In this document: in pieces, positions 23,838-32,593 of the stretch
Numbering within the stretch: position 1 is the stretch's first letter
Layout of the letters: the number at the start of each line of letters is the position of its first letter
Assembly: GCA_028284385.1 (NCBI GenBank)
Contig: JANQRT010000058.1
Span: 248,001 to 312,000, forward strand
DNA length: 64,000 nucleotides
Origin: Opitutaceae bacterium
GTDB lineage: Bacteria; Verrucomicrobiota; Verrucomicrobiia; Opitutales; Opitutaceae
Reading direction: 5' to 3'
Translations under genes and position numbers: made by a program
The notes under the pieces: model-generated
Database searches by the model: none
The model's input: the letters and a program-made list of their open reading frames with translations, nothing else
Told to the model about the DNA's origin: nothing

Positions 23838-24875
23838 ATGCGCGACTATTTTGTTCGACGATTATTGCTCATTCCACCGACTCTGATTGGAGTGACTTTG
23901 ATCGTGTTTGTGATAACGCGTTTTGTGCCTGGCGGTCCCCTGGAGCGGGCAATTATGGAGGCTCAGATGGCGAGCATGGGGCAAGGGGGTGGATCGGGTA
24001 ACTCAGGCAGCTCAATAAGTGGCGAAGGACCTGGATTATCCGAGGATCAGCTTGAAGAGCTTAAGCGTTACTACGGCTTCGATAAGCCAGCCGTCGTCGC
24101 TTACTTCCATTGGCTGGGAAATCTTGTTCAAGGTGATCTTGGCGTATCGACTCGGTACCAGGATTCCGTGTGGTCTCAAATCACCCAGCGATTTCCTATT
24201 TCAATTTTCTACGGTGTGACGACTTTAATACTAACCTATTCGATCTGCATTCCTTTGGGCGTTCTGAAAGCATTGAAGCATAGGACTTTTTTGGATACAT
24301 CGTCTTCGATTATCGTTTTTTGCGGGTATGCGATTCCTGGATATGCTCTAGGTTCGTTGCTTCTTCTCTTCTTCTCAGTTCAGCTTGGCTGGTTTCCTAT
24401 GGGTGGCTTCACTAGCATCTATTTCGAGGATCTCACGTTTTGGGAAAAGATTAGAGATGTCCTGAACCATGCCTTCCTTCCCTTAATCTGCTATATGATA
24501 GGAAGTTTTGCCGTGACCACGTTACTCATGAAAAATCACCTCATGGATAACATGGCGGCTGATTATATGCGAACGGCCGTTGCGAAAGGTTTGTCTTTCA
24601 AGTCGGCTGTATTCAAACATGCCTTACGAAACTCCATGATTCCGATTGCGACCACCTTTGGCCAGAATATCACTTTGGTCCTAACTGGGTCGTTCCTAAT
24701 CGAAACCATTTTCGATATCGACGGCATTGGCCTGCTCGGCATAAGCGCGGTTTTCGATAGAGACTATCCAGTCGTGATGGGCATCGTCTTTCTTTCAAGC
24801 CTGCTTTTGTTGCTTGGAAATGTTATATCCGATGCGTTAGTCGCTGTAGTGGATCCTCGAATTCGATTCAAGTAG
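23838..24875 (+). CDS. yejB: peptide ABC transporter permease, YejB-like
   Basis: A 345-residue inner-membrane permease of the DppB/OppB family. It has an N-terminal transmembrane helix ('LLLIPPTLIGVTLIVFVITR'), a Gly/Ser-rich periplasmic loop (about 50-65), and further membrane helices with the ATPase-contact EAA loop 'MRTAVAKGLSFKSAVFKHALRN'. The loop between helix 1 and the next membrane block, and the gene order with a YejE-like permease and a large binding protein, match YejABEF. It opens a six-gene plus-strand operon. Confidence 0.9.
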   Translation: MRDYFVRRLLLIPPTLIGVTLIVFVITRFVPGGPLERAIMEAQMASMGQGGGSGNSGSSISGEGPGLSEDQLEELKRYYGFDKPAVVAYFHWLGNLVQGDLGVSTRYQDSVWSQITQRFPISIFYGVTTLILTYSICIPLGVLKALKHRTFLDTSSSIIVFCGYAIPGYALGSLLLLFFSVQLGWFPMGGFTSIYFEDLTFWEKIRDVLNHAFLPLICYMIGSFAVTTLLMKNHLMDNMAADYMRTAVAKGLSFKSAVFKHALRNSMIPIATTFGQNITLVLTGSFLIETIFDIDGIGLLGISAVFDRDYPVVMGIVFLSSLLLLLGNVISDALVAVVDPRIRFK

Positions 24876-24898
24876 AACAATGTTACAGTAGTACTCTT

Positions 24899-25972
24899 AT
24901 GTTTGGTATGAAACTGAATCCTCTTACTGCGAAGAAGGTCGCCCGCTTCAAGGAGATCAAAAGAGGATATTATTCGTTTCTGGCCATTGTCGCGCTTATT
25001 CTATTTAGCCTTACCGCCGAGCTGTTTGTTAACAGTCGAGCCCTCATCGTGAGCTACGAAGGGAAGTGGTACTTCCCCACCTATCGTGGCGTTATATCTG
25101 GCGAGACTTTCGGTTTGGATTACTCCTACGAGACTGACTATCGACAGCTTAGGGAGACCTTTAAGGAAACCGGTTCCGACAATTGGGTTCTTCTCCCACT
25201 TGTGCCTTATGATCCATATGAGAATAATGAATACGAAGGCGTATTCAAGCCAGCTCCTCCCTCTATCGCGAATCGTCATTTTCTTGGTACCGATACAACG
25301 GGAAGGGACATTCTGGCCAGACTCTACTACGGGTTCAGAATCGCCATTTTCTTCTCCCTCGTTTTCCTGCTTCTCACCTATCTGATTGGAATCGCTATCG
25401 GCTGTCTGATGGGCTATTTCGGAGGAATTTTCGATCTGATAGGACAACGACTTATCGAGGTATGGTCGAATATGCCCTTCCTCTACGTAGTGATCATCGT
25501 ATTTTCCGTCGTTCCCAGCTCGATTTCAAATTCAGTTCGTATCGGAATTCTGCTTACTATTATGGTAATGTTTTCCTGGATGGGAATGACCTACTACATG
25601 CGAACGGGAGCCTATAAGGAGAAGGCCCGGGACTACGTGGCTGCGGCCGAGGCGTTGGGAGCGAGTACCGGCCGTATCATTTTCAAGCATATCATTCCCA
25701 ACACCCTGGCTACGCTTGTCACGTTTATGCCGTTCACCATTGTTGGAGCGATAACGGCTATCACTGCCTTGGATTTTCTAGGGTTCGGTCTTCCGCCTCC
25801 TACACCTAGCTTAGGGGAACTTTTGAAGCAAGGTACTGACAATCTAACTACCGCTCCCTGGATTGTGGTCTCTTCGTTTATGGCTTTGGTAGCCATACTT
25901 ACATTGGTTGCATTTGTCGGCGAAGCCATTCGCGAAGCCTTCGATCCAAAGAAGTTTACTGTTTATAAATAG
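24899..25972 (+). CDS. yejE: peptide ABC transporter permease, YejE-like
   Basis: A 357-residue inner-membrane permease of the DppC/OppC family. After the first membrane helix ('SFLAIVALILFSLTAELFVN') comes the long periplasmic segment characteristic of YejE ('ALIVSYEGKWYFPTYRGV', 'FLGTDTTGRDILARLYYGFR'), then five further helices. The EAA loop is 'DYVAAAEALGASTGRIIFKH'. It pairs with the YejB-like permease 23 nt upstream. Confidence 0.9.
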   Translation: MFGMKLNPLTAKKVARFKEIKRGYYSFLAIVALILFSLTAELFVNSRALIVSYEGKWYFPTYRGVISGETFGLDYSYETDYRQLRETFKETGSDNWVLLPLVPYDPYENNEYEGVFKPAPPSIANRHFLGTDTTGRDILARLYYGFRIAIFFSLVFLLLTYLIGIAIGCLMGYFGGIFDLIGQRLIEVWSNMPFLYVVIIVFSVVPSSISNSVRIGILLTIMVMFSWMGMTYYMRTGAYKEKARDYVAAAEALGASTGRIIFKHIIPNTLATLVTFMPFTIVGAITAITALDFLGFGLPPPTPSLGELLKQGTDNLTTAPWIVVSSFMALVAILTLVAFVGEAIREAFDPKKFTVYK

Positions 25973-25985
25973 AAATGATTCGAGA

Positions 25986-28046
25986 ATGAAAAAAGATGAA
26001 ATGTACAAAGCGATATCCCTGCTCGGCATATTCGCTTTACTGCTGGGTTGCTCTTCGAATTCAGGGCCTTCCGTGTCTGAAGACGATCCGGAAACAGTGG
26101 CTCGACGAGCCGCTTTAAAAGCCGAGATTGCGAAACACTACGAAACAAAAGTAGCACTGCCGCCCGAGCTATTTGAAGATCTCGAGGCGGGGAGAATTGA
26201 AAAGGAAGTGGTCGACGAGCGGATCGCCGCAGGCGAGTTTCCCAGGTTTTTCCAGTTTAAGACCGTTGAGGACCTTCCTGACTATTTGGTATGGGAAGAC
26301 GGCAGCGACTTACCTGAAATCGGTTCGCCCAAAGCGAAGAAGGGCGGAACCATCTACGGTACGATTCAGGATTTTCCGCGCACTTTGAGAACCGTTGGAC
26401 CCGACTCGAATGGCAGATTTCGTCGTTACCTTTTAGATCACAATGCTATTCGCACTGCTCGTGAGCATCCGAATTCTACTGAAATAGGGCCCAATGGCCC
26501 AAGATTTTATCCTGGGCTAGCCAAGGAGTGGGCTATCGATAAGGGGAACCAGACAGTCTACGTTCGTCTTGATCCCAAAGCTCGCTGGTCCGACGGCGAA
26601 CCTGTCACTGCAGATGATTATCTGTTTATGTTTTTCTTTTTCCACAGCAGTTACATCAAGGCCCCCTGGTACAACAATTTCTATAATCGTTCCTATCAGG
26701 GAATAACCAAGTACGACGAGTTGACCTATTCCATAAAGGTGTCGGTTAAGAAACCGGATTTCGCGACCTACGTGTTGGGATTGGTACCGCGTCCAGAACA
26801 CTTCTATCAGGATCTAGGTGACGATTATCCAGAACGCTATCAATGGCTTTTTCAGCCGACTACCGGAGCCTATGCCATTAAGGATGAAGATATTCGTAAG
26901 GGAGAATCCATTACCTTTACGCGCCTGGACAACTGGTGGGCGGATGAAAAAAGGAATTTTCGCTATCGATTCAACTACGAGAAGAAACGAATCCAAGTTG
27001 TACGGGACAACGCGAAAGCGTTTGAGATGTTTAAAAAAGGCGAGCTAGATGCCGCCAGCCTCTCGTTGCCAGAATATTGGTACGAAAAACTGCCAGATGA
27101 CGACCCATTAGTTGAGGGAGGGTATATTAAAAAGGCTGTATTCTATAATCAACGACCTCGTCCGCCATATGGTATGTGGATCAATACCGCAAAACCTCTT
27201 CTTGATAATCAAGATATCCGTGTCGGCATTCAGTACGCTTCAAACTGGGATCTCGTAATAGAAAAGTATTTCAGAGGGGACTACAGCCGTCTGAACCATA
27301 CCGCGATCGGCTATGGAAAGTTCACTAATCCCAATATCAAAGCCCGTGAATTTTCGGTTGAAAAAGCTTTGCAGCATTTTGCCAAAGCAGGCTTCAATCA
27401 AAGAGGATCAGATGGAATCCTTGTGGATGCTGAAGGACGGAAACTTTCATTTTCTCTGACCACTGGTTACACGACGCTTAAGGATCCCTTGACGATTATC
27501 AAGGAAGAGGCCGCTAAAGCCGGACTAGACCTCAGGCTTCAAATACTCGATAACACAGCGGGCTTTAAGATGGCCCAGGAGAAGCAGCATGAGATCCATT
27601 TCATGGCATGGAGCTACGGGGCGGAAATGTATCCAAGATATTGGGAGACTTTTCATTCTATCAACGCCTACAATCCCGATGGTTCAATCAAGACTCAGAC
27701 TAATAATCTTAATTCGCTTGCGATTCCAGAACTGGACGAGCTGATCGAAACGTACCGCTCGTCTGGTGATGTGGATGAAATGATCGATCTAGCCCATCGC
27801 ATGGAGAAGATCATACACGATAGCGCGGCTTTCGTACCCGCATTCCACATACCGTTTTACAGGATTGGTTATTGGAAATGGAGAAAATATCCGGATGATT
27901 TCAACGTGATGAAAAGCGAAGATTCTTCCGAATTCAGCCTTTCATGGATGGATGTTGAGGAAAAGAAGGCTACCCTTCAGGCTAAGGACCGTGGCGAGAC
28001 TTTCGAAAAGTCCATCAGAATTTATGATCAATATCGAAGCGAATAA
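25986..28046 (+). CDS. yejA: peptide-binding lipoprotein of ABC transporter, YejA-like
   Basis: A 686-residue solute-binding protein (SBP_bac_5 type). The ATG at 25986 gives a compact lipoprotein signal ('YKAISLLGIFALLLGCSS') with a lipobox Cys. A charged ~100-residue segment precedes the binding domain ('KKGGTIYGTIQDFPRTLRTV', 'RWSDGEPVTADDYLFMF', 'PTTGAYAIKDEDI', 'DIRVGIQYASNWD', 'MAWSYGAEMYPRYWE'). E. coli YejA is shorter. The YejABEF system imports peptides and, in enterobacteria, microcin C. The ligand here is unknown. Lipid anchoring suits periplasmic capture at the inner membrane. Confidence 0.88.
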   Translation: MKKDEMYKAISLLGIFALLLGCSSNSGPSVSEDDPETVARRAALKAEIAKHYETKVALPPELFEDLEAGRIEKEVVDERIAAGEFPRFFQFKTVEDLPDYLVWEDGSDLPEIGSPKAKKGGTIYGTIQDFPRTLRTVGPDSNGRFRRYLLDHNAIRTAREHPNSTEIGPNGPRFYPGLAKEWAIDKGNQTVYVRLDPKARWSDGEPVTADDYLFMFFFFHSSYIKAPWYNNFYNRSYQGITKYDELTYSIKVSVKKPDFATYVLGLVPRPEHFYQDLGDDYPERYQWLFQPTTGAYAIKDEDIRKGESITFTRLDNWWADEKRNFRYRFNYEKKRIQVVRDNAKAFEMFKKGELDAASLSLPEYWYEKLPDDDPLVEGGYIKKAVFYNQRPRPPYGMWINTAKPLLDNQDIRVGIQYASNWDLVIEKYFRGDYSRLNHTAIGYGKFTNPNIKAREFSVEKALQHFAKAGFNQRGSDGILVDAEGRKLSFSLTTGYTTLKDPLTIIKEEAAKAGLDLRLQILDNTAGFKMAQEKQHEIHFMAWSYGAEMYPRYWETFHSINAYNPDGSIKTQTNNLNSLAIPELDELIETYRSSGDVDEMIDLAHRMEKIIHDSAAFVPAFHIPFYRIGYWKWRKYPDDFNVMKSEDSSEFSLSWMDVEEKKATLQAKDRGETFEKSIRIYDQYRSE

Positions 28047-28054
28047 CTATTTGT

Positions 28055-29062
28055 ATGGGTGAATCTACTACGATTCTATCCGTATCCGATCTGGTAACGG
28101 GATTTCAAACCGATGCCGGGCAAGTAGTCGCTGTTGATGGCGTTTCATTCGATCTAGAACAAGGCAAGACGCTTGGAATTGTCGGTGAGTCTGGCTGTGG
28201 TAAGAGCGTCACAGCGATGTCCATTATGCGTCTGCTTCCTCAACCAGCTGGACAGATTCTAGGTGGTTCTGTCCTGTATAATAGCGAAGATCTTGTTCAA
28301 GCTCCGGACGAGAGAATGCGGGTGATTCGCGGATCGGAGATAGGTATGATCTTTCAAGAGCCCATGACCGCTCTCAATCCAGTGCATCGAGTAGGTCGCC
28401 AGCTTAGCGAAACGCTTCTCCTGCATGAGGATTTGTCGAAAAAAGACGCTTGGGAGCGATCGGTCGAACTCCTGGAAATGGTGGGTATACCTTCGCCGGA
28501 GGTTCGGGTCGGCGAATATCCCCACCAGCTTTCTGGAGGAATGAGACAACGCGTCGTCATCGCCATTGCCTTGGCTTGCAATCCGAGGGTAGTGATCGCC
28601 GATGAGCCGACAACCGCTTTGGATGTCACGGTTCAGGCTCAAATTCTGGATCTGATCAAATCGCTGCAGGATCGACTCGGGATGTCGGTAATCATGATTA
28701 CGCATGATTTAGGTGTTATTGCTGAAACGTGTGATGATGTCGTTGTCATGTACGCGGGTCGAGTTGCCGAACGAGGTCCCATTGATGCCATCTTCAATAA
28801 TCCGCAGCACCTTTACACGAAAGGTCTAATGGATGCGATTCCCAAAATCGATTCGCCTCGCAAGCAGAAATTGAATACAATCGAAGGTTCTGTGCCAGGC
28901 CTCGCTGAAATGCCGACAGGGGCTCGTTTCGCTCCTCGTTCGTGGCATCCTCAAATCCAGGATTATTTGGATTCCGAGGAGTTCAAAACCACTCGACCTG
29001 AACTCGTTCAGATTGGTGAAAATCACTGGGTCGAAGACTGCCCGTATGTAAGAGTTTTCTAG
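28055..29062 (+). CDS. peptide ABC transporter ATPase, DppD/OppD-like
   Basis: A 335-residue ATP-binding subunit. Walker A is 'GESGCGKSVTAMSIM', the signature is 'LSGGMRQRVVIAIAL', Walker B is 'PRVVIADEPTTALD', and the switch His is in 'MITHDLGVIAE'. The C-terminal oligopeptide-ATPase domain follows. E. coli YejF is one fused double ATPase; here the two halves are separate genes, as in Dpp/Opp. It starts 8 nt after the binding-protein stop and is co-transcribed. Confidence 0.93.
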   Translation: MGESTTILSVSDLVTGFQTDAGQVVAVDGVSFDLEQGKTLGIVGESGCGKSVTAMSIMRLLPQPAGQILGGSVLYNSEDLVQAPDERMRVIRGSEIGMIFQEPMTALNPVHRVGRQLSETLLLHEDLSKKDAWERSVELLEMVGIPSPEVRVGEYPHQLSGGMRQRVVIAIALACNPRVVIADEPTTALDVTVQAQILDLIKSLQDRLGMSVIMITHDLGVIAETCDDVVVMYAGRVAERGPIDAIFNNPQHLYTKGLMDAIPKIDSPRKQKLNTIEGSVPGLAEMPTGARFAPRSWHPQIQDYLDSEEFKTTRPELVQIGENHWVEDCPYVRVF

Positions 29063-29068
29063 TTTCTC

Positions 29069-30076
29069 ATGTCCCAAGATTCTAGTGACAGTTTGTTAGA
29101 GGTTGAAAATTTGCAGGTTCATTTTCCTGTCAAAGAAGGAGTTTTCTCGAGAGCGAAACGCTTCTGCAAAGCGGTCGACGATGTCAGCTTCTCGATTAAG
29201 CCGGGGGAGACGCTCGGTCTGGTTGGCGAGTCCGGTTGTGGCAAGTCCACTCTCGGTAAAGCCATTTGCCGTCTGCTAAAGCCAACCTCGGGAAAGATTC
29301 GTTTCGAAGGCGATAACATCGAAGCGCTGAAAAAAAGCGAGCTCCGACCATTTCGCCGCGACATGCAGATCATCTTCCAAGATCCAGCCGAATCGCTGAA
29401 TGGCCGCCACACCGTTGGTGAAATCCTAGAGGAGCCTTTTGTTATCCAAAAAATCGGCAACTCTCAACAGAGAAAGGACAAGATAAAATCTCTGCTCGAC
29501 AAAGTTGGTTTGCCTCGGTCTTCAATCGAGAAATATCCCTTCGAGTTTTCCGGCGGACAGCGCCAGCGTATTGGCATTGCTCGAGCCATTTCTCTTGAAC
29601 CAAAGCTTATCGTTTGCGACGAGCCAGTTTCCGCTTTAGACGTTTCGGTGCAAAGCCAGATTCTCAATCTAATGATGGATTTGCAAAAGGAGATGAACAT
29701 CTCCTACCTCTTTATCGCTCATGATCTTTCCGTAGTTAGAGTGATTTCGGATCGCATCGCGGTTATGTATCTGGGCAAATTTGTAGAACTAGCAGAGGGC
29801 GATGAGTTATTCCAGAATCCGCTTCATGAATACACCAAGGCTTTAATCTCCGCAATACCCGTTCCTAGGCCTGGCTTCAAGAAGGAGCGAATCATTCTTC
29901 GGGGAGACGTTCCATCTCCAATTGATCCTCCGCCAGGTTGCTACTTTGCTCGACGTAGCCCTATTGAAGTTTCTGAAGACGTGGCGTCGCAGCCAGGTGA
30001 ATACAAGGAAGTGAATTCTGGCCACTGGGTAGAGGTTCATCCGGCTACCGTCCGGGATTACGACAGATATTCATGA
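29069..30076 (+). CDS. peptide ABC transporter ATPase, DppF/OppF-like
   Basis: A 335-residue ATP-binding subunit with Walker A 'GESGCGKSTLGKAIC', signature 'FSGGQRQRIGIARAI', Walker B 'KLIVCDEPVSALD' and switch 'FIAHDLSVVRV'. The C-terminal Cys-containing stretch 'IDPPPGCYFARRSP' matches the OppF tail, which can carry an Fe-S cluster in family members. It partners the preceding ATPase. Its stop overlaps the start of the acetyltransferase gene in an ATGA arrangement. Confidence 0.93.
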   Translation: MSQDSSDSLLEVENLQVHFPVKEGVFSRAKRFCKAVDDVSFSIKPGETLGLVGESGCGKSTLGKAICRLLKPTSGKIRFEGDNIEALKKSELRPFRRDMQIIFQDPAESLNGRHTVGEILEEPFVIQKIGNSQQRKDKIKSLLDKVGLPRSSIEKYPFEFSGGQRQRIGIARAISLEPKLIVCDEPVSALDVSVQSQILNLMMDLQKEMNISYLFIAHDLSVVRVISDRIAVMYLGKFVELAEGDELFQNPLHEYTKALISAIPVPRPGFKKERIILRGDVPSPIDPPPGCYFARRSPIEVSEDVASQPGEYKEVNSGHWVEVHPATVRDYDRYS

Positions 30077-30558
30077 TCATTCGACGGATCGAGGAGGACG
30101 AGCTGGAAACGTTTTCGGCTGTGCTTCTAGAGGTGGTAAGATGGCTGCATGCGACAGGCAAACCGCTCTGGTCTGAGAAACGAGTGTCCCCCGAAGAGCT
30201 TCTCAAGACTTATTCCTTGGATGAAATGTATTTGGGTTTTGAGGACGGGCAGCCGATTACTACGATGACGCTGCAGGAGGAAGATCCCCGATTCTGGCCC
30301 GACGCTAACCACGGCGAAGCGCTTTATCTCCACAAGCTTGCCGTCAAACGCGATTTTGCTGGAAAAGGCTTTGCCGAGGAAATGGTAAAATGGGCGGCAC
30401 ACCGGGCGGATTCGCTCGGGAGGCGATACCTTCGGTTGGACTGCGACTCCTCTCGCCCGAAGCTGCGTTCCTTTTACGAGCATCTGGGCTTCCAGCTGGT
30501 TGATCGCCGTCCTTTAGACGGCTTTGATTTGGCCTTTTACGAATTTGGCGTCGCTTGA
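30073..30558 (+). CDS. GNAT acetyltransferase coupled to the peptide transporter
   Basis: A 161-residue GNAT protein. The acetyl-CoA loop is 'AVKRDFAGKGFAEEMVKWA', and the fold closes with 'KLRSFYEHLGFQLVDRR'. Its ATG overlaps the TGA of the upstream ATPase (ATGA), indicating translational coupling and thus a role linked to the imported compound. It might acetylate peptides or aminoacyl groups taken up by the YejBEA-like system, for detoxification or processing. That is inference; the acceptor is unknown. Confidence 0.82.
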   Translation: MIIRRIEEDELETFSAVLLEVVRWLHATGKPLWSEKRVSPEELLKTYSLDEMYLGFEDGQPITTMTLQEEDPRFWPDANHGEALYLHKLAVKRDFAGKGFAEEMVKWAAHRADSLGRRYLRLDCDSSRPKLRSFYEHLGFQLVDRRPLDGFDLAFYEFGVA

Positions 30559-30931
30559 ATCGCTTCTTTTCAGAAAAACTTCATAGTCCCTGCCATTCCC
30601 TGTTTATTTCGTTTCCCTAAGTTTAATCTTTTGATTATCAATAATATAGGAAATTTATTATCTCGAGAGAGACAGGATTTAGGCATTCCTAGGCGCTTTT
30701 TCTGCCGAAAAAACGAAAAGTTGAGCAAATTTACTTAAAGCTCCTTAGCCAGTTGCCGTAATCAATAGGTAGACGATCTCATATCAGACCTTTCCGTAAC
30801 GTTAGATATTGTTCCTATTATTAGAGATGGATTGTTAAGAACAGGGCCTTAAGGCCCTGTTTTTCTTTTGGGACTCCTTTAAGAAGCATTGGGGTTGTCT
30901 TGGTCCTCCGAATCGCTTCAGTGTCTTGTTG
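30559..30931. other. gene-free AT-rich stretch upstream of the riboflavin operon
   Basis: No convincing ORF was found. The stretch ends with a strong terminator hairpin (30840..30866) about 65 nt before ribB. The FMN riboswitch (RFN) core was looked for and not found. The region could hold a small RNA or an attenuator leader. Confidence 0.45.
30840..30866 (+). terminator. strong Rho-independent terminator
   Basis: AACAGGGCC-TTAA-GGCCCTGTT, a perfect 9-bp stem with a tetraloop, followed by TTTTCTTTT. It is about 280 nt downstream of the acetyltransferase stop and 65 nt upstream of ribB. It either ends the transporter transcript late, ends a small RNA, or attenuates the rib operon. Confidence 0.85.
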
Positions 30932-32029
30932 ATGTCTGAAGTAGCGGAGGAAATCATTTTCGATTCTGTCGAAGAGGCGATTCAGGATGTCGCGAACGGC
31001 AAGCCGGTGATTGTTACCGATGATGAAAATCGCGAGAATGAGGGGGATCTCATCCTTGCTGCTTCCAAAGCCACTCAGGAGACGATCAATCTCATGATTC
31101 AGCAGGCTCGCGGACTGATTTGCGTTCCCTGCACCAGCCATCACTTGAGTAGCTTGGGCCTCAGTCCTATGGTTCAGGAAAATCGCGAGTCGCACAAAAC
31201 TGACTTCACGGTTTCCGTCGATGCCGCTGAGGGAATTGCCACTGGAATCAGCGCCTATGATCGCTATCGGACCATTAAATTGCTGGCCGATCCGGAAACT
31301 CGACCGGATGAGTTTGTCCAGCCCGGTCACATTTTCCCTCTAAAGGCTAAGGATGGTGGAGTCCTCGAGCGAGCGGGACACACCGAGGCGGCCATTGACT
31401 TGGCATCGCTGGCGGGGCTTTTCCCGTGTGGTGTGGTCTGCGAAATTTTGAACGAAGATGGCTCCATGGCCAGAGTTCCTCAGCTCTATGAATTCAAGCG
31501 TCGACTCGGTCTGAAGATGATATCGATTGCGGCACTCATTGAGTATCGACTTACCCGTGACAAGCTTGTTGAGCTGGTCGAAGAGCGACCTTTCGAGAGC
31601 GAGTTTGGTCCCTTCACCCTCAAGGTTTTTAGAAGCGTGCTGGATGGACTGCGGCATTTTGCTCTGGTCAAAGGCAAGCTCGATGAAACGCCGACACTGG
31701 TCCGCGTGCATGCCGAAAATGTGTTCACGGATATTTTCCAATTAAAAGGCTCCCGTAGCGCGGAGGCCATCGAGTCCTCTTTGAGGCGTGTTGCGGAAGA
31801 GGGCAAGGGGGCCTTGGTTTATATCAGCCGCCCTGACAGCGGTTTCGATCACCTGCCTGGTCCCGATAAGCACAAGCCGGGTGGCATGGGTTTACGCGAT
31901 TACGGCATTGGAGCTCAGATTCTGTTGGGGCTCGGTTTGAAGCGAATCCGCCTTCTTTCCCACTCGAGTCGAAACGTGATTGCGCTGGACGGGTACGGAT
32001 TGGAAATTGTCGAGCAGGGGGCATTGTAA
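30932..32029 (+). CDS. ribB: 3,4-dihydroxy-2-butanone-4-phosphate synthase with degenerate cyclohydrolase II domain (RibBX-like)
   Basis: A 365-residue bifunctional-looking protein. The N-terminal RibB domain (about 1-205) is complete: 'VIVTDDENRENEGDLILAA', 'DFTVSVDAAEGIATGISAYD', 'FPLKAKDGGVLERAGHTEAAIDL' and 'GVVCEILNEDGSMAR'. The C-terminal half aligns with GTP cyclohydrolase II but lacks the zinc-binding Cys triad and the 'QEGRGIG' loop; only the end ('MGLRDYGIGAQILLGLGL', then 'NVIALDGYGLEIV') is retained. It probably makes only the butanone phosphate, like the RibBX variant described in Proteobacteria. The ATG at 30932 follows two in-frame TTG codons. First gene of ribB-ribH-nusB-ftsY. 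Confidence 0.9.
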   Translation: MSEVAEEIIFDSVEEAIQDVANGKPVIVTDDENRENEGDLILAASKATQETINLMIQQARGLICVPCTSHHLSSLGLSPMVQENRESHKTDFTVSVDAAEGIATGISAYDRYRTIKLLADPETRPDEFVQPGHIFPLKAKDGGVLERAGHTEAAIDLASLAGLFPCGVVCEILNEDGSMARVPQLYEFKRRLGLKMISIAALIEYRLTRDKLVELVEERPFESEFGPFTLKVFRSVLDGLRHFALVKGKLDETPTLVRVHAENVFTDIFQLKGSRSAEAIESSLRRVAEEGKGALVYISRPDSGFDHLPGPDKHKPGGMGLRDYGIGAQILLGLGLKRIRLLSHSSRNVIALDGYGLEIVEQGAL

Positions 32030-32116
32030 CGATCTGGTAGCTCGGCGTTCGCTTGCCGGTTTGGGCTTTACACGCGTTGTTTTCGCCACCATTCCCGAAT
32101 CTCTTTTGTTCTTCGA

Positions 32117-32593
32117 ATGAGTCAGCTTACTCCTCAAGCATTGGATATTGATGGATCCGATTTCCGCATCGGGATCGTTGCCGCCCGCTATAACGAGACC
32201 TATGTCAATGGCCTGATCGAGCGAGCCAAGGTTCCTCTCATAAAGTCTGGTGTTAACGAGAATAAAATCCACATCGAGCGAATACCTGGCTCCGTCGAAC
32301 TGCCGCTTACGGCAAAATTTCTGGCGGAAACCGGCGATTATCATGCCATCATTGCTCTAGGCGTTGTGATTGCCGGAGGCACTCGACACGACGAGATGGT
32401 CGCCGACTCGTCAAACTATGGGTTGCAGAAGGTCGCTTTGGAAACCGGCATCCCAATCGTTAATGGCGTCATTGTTGGCAAAGACGAGCAGCAAGTTGCT
32501 GAACGCTGTATCGGCGAAATGAATAAGGGTGAGGAGTTCGGTCTTTGCGCCCTCGAGATGGCTGCTCTGCGCTGCAAATACCATTCGTCATGA
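32117..32593 (+). CDS. ribH: 6,7-dimethyl-8-ribityllumazine synthase
   Basis: A 158-residue lumazine synthase joining the RibB product with the pyrimidine intermediate. Family motifs are 'FRIGIVAARYNETYVNGLI', 'IERIPGSVELPLTAKFLAE', 'ALGVVIAGGTRHDEMVADSS' (catalytic His) and 'IPIVNGVIVGKDEQQVAERC'. The length is typical. Its stop overlaps the nusB start (ATGA). Confidence 0.95.
   Translation: MSQLTPQALDIDGSDFRIGIVAARYNETYVNGLIERAKVPLIKSGVNENKIHIERIPGSVELPLTAKFLAETGDYHAIIALGVVIAGGTRHDEMVADSSNYGLQKVALETGIPIVNGVIVGKDEQQVAERCIGEMNKGEEFGLCALEMAALRCKYHSS

Noticed and set aside
30559..30931. Possible FMN (RFN) riboswitch upstream of ribB
   Set aside because: The conserved RFN strings (such as the GGGCAGGGTGAAATTCCC-like core) are absent; only a terminator hairpin is present.
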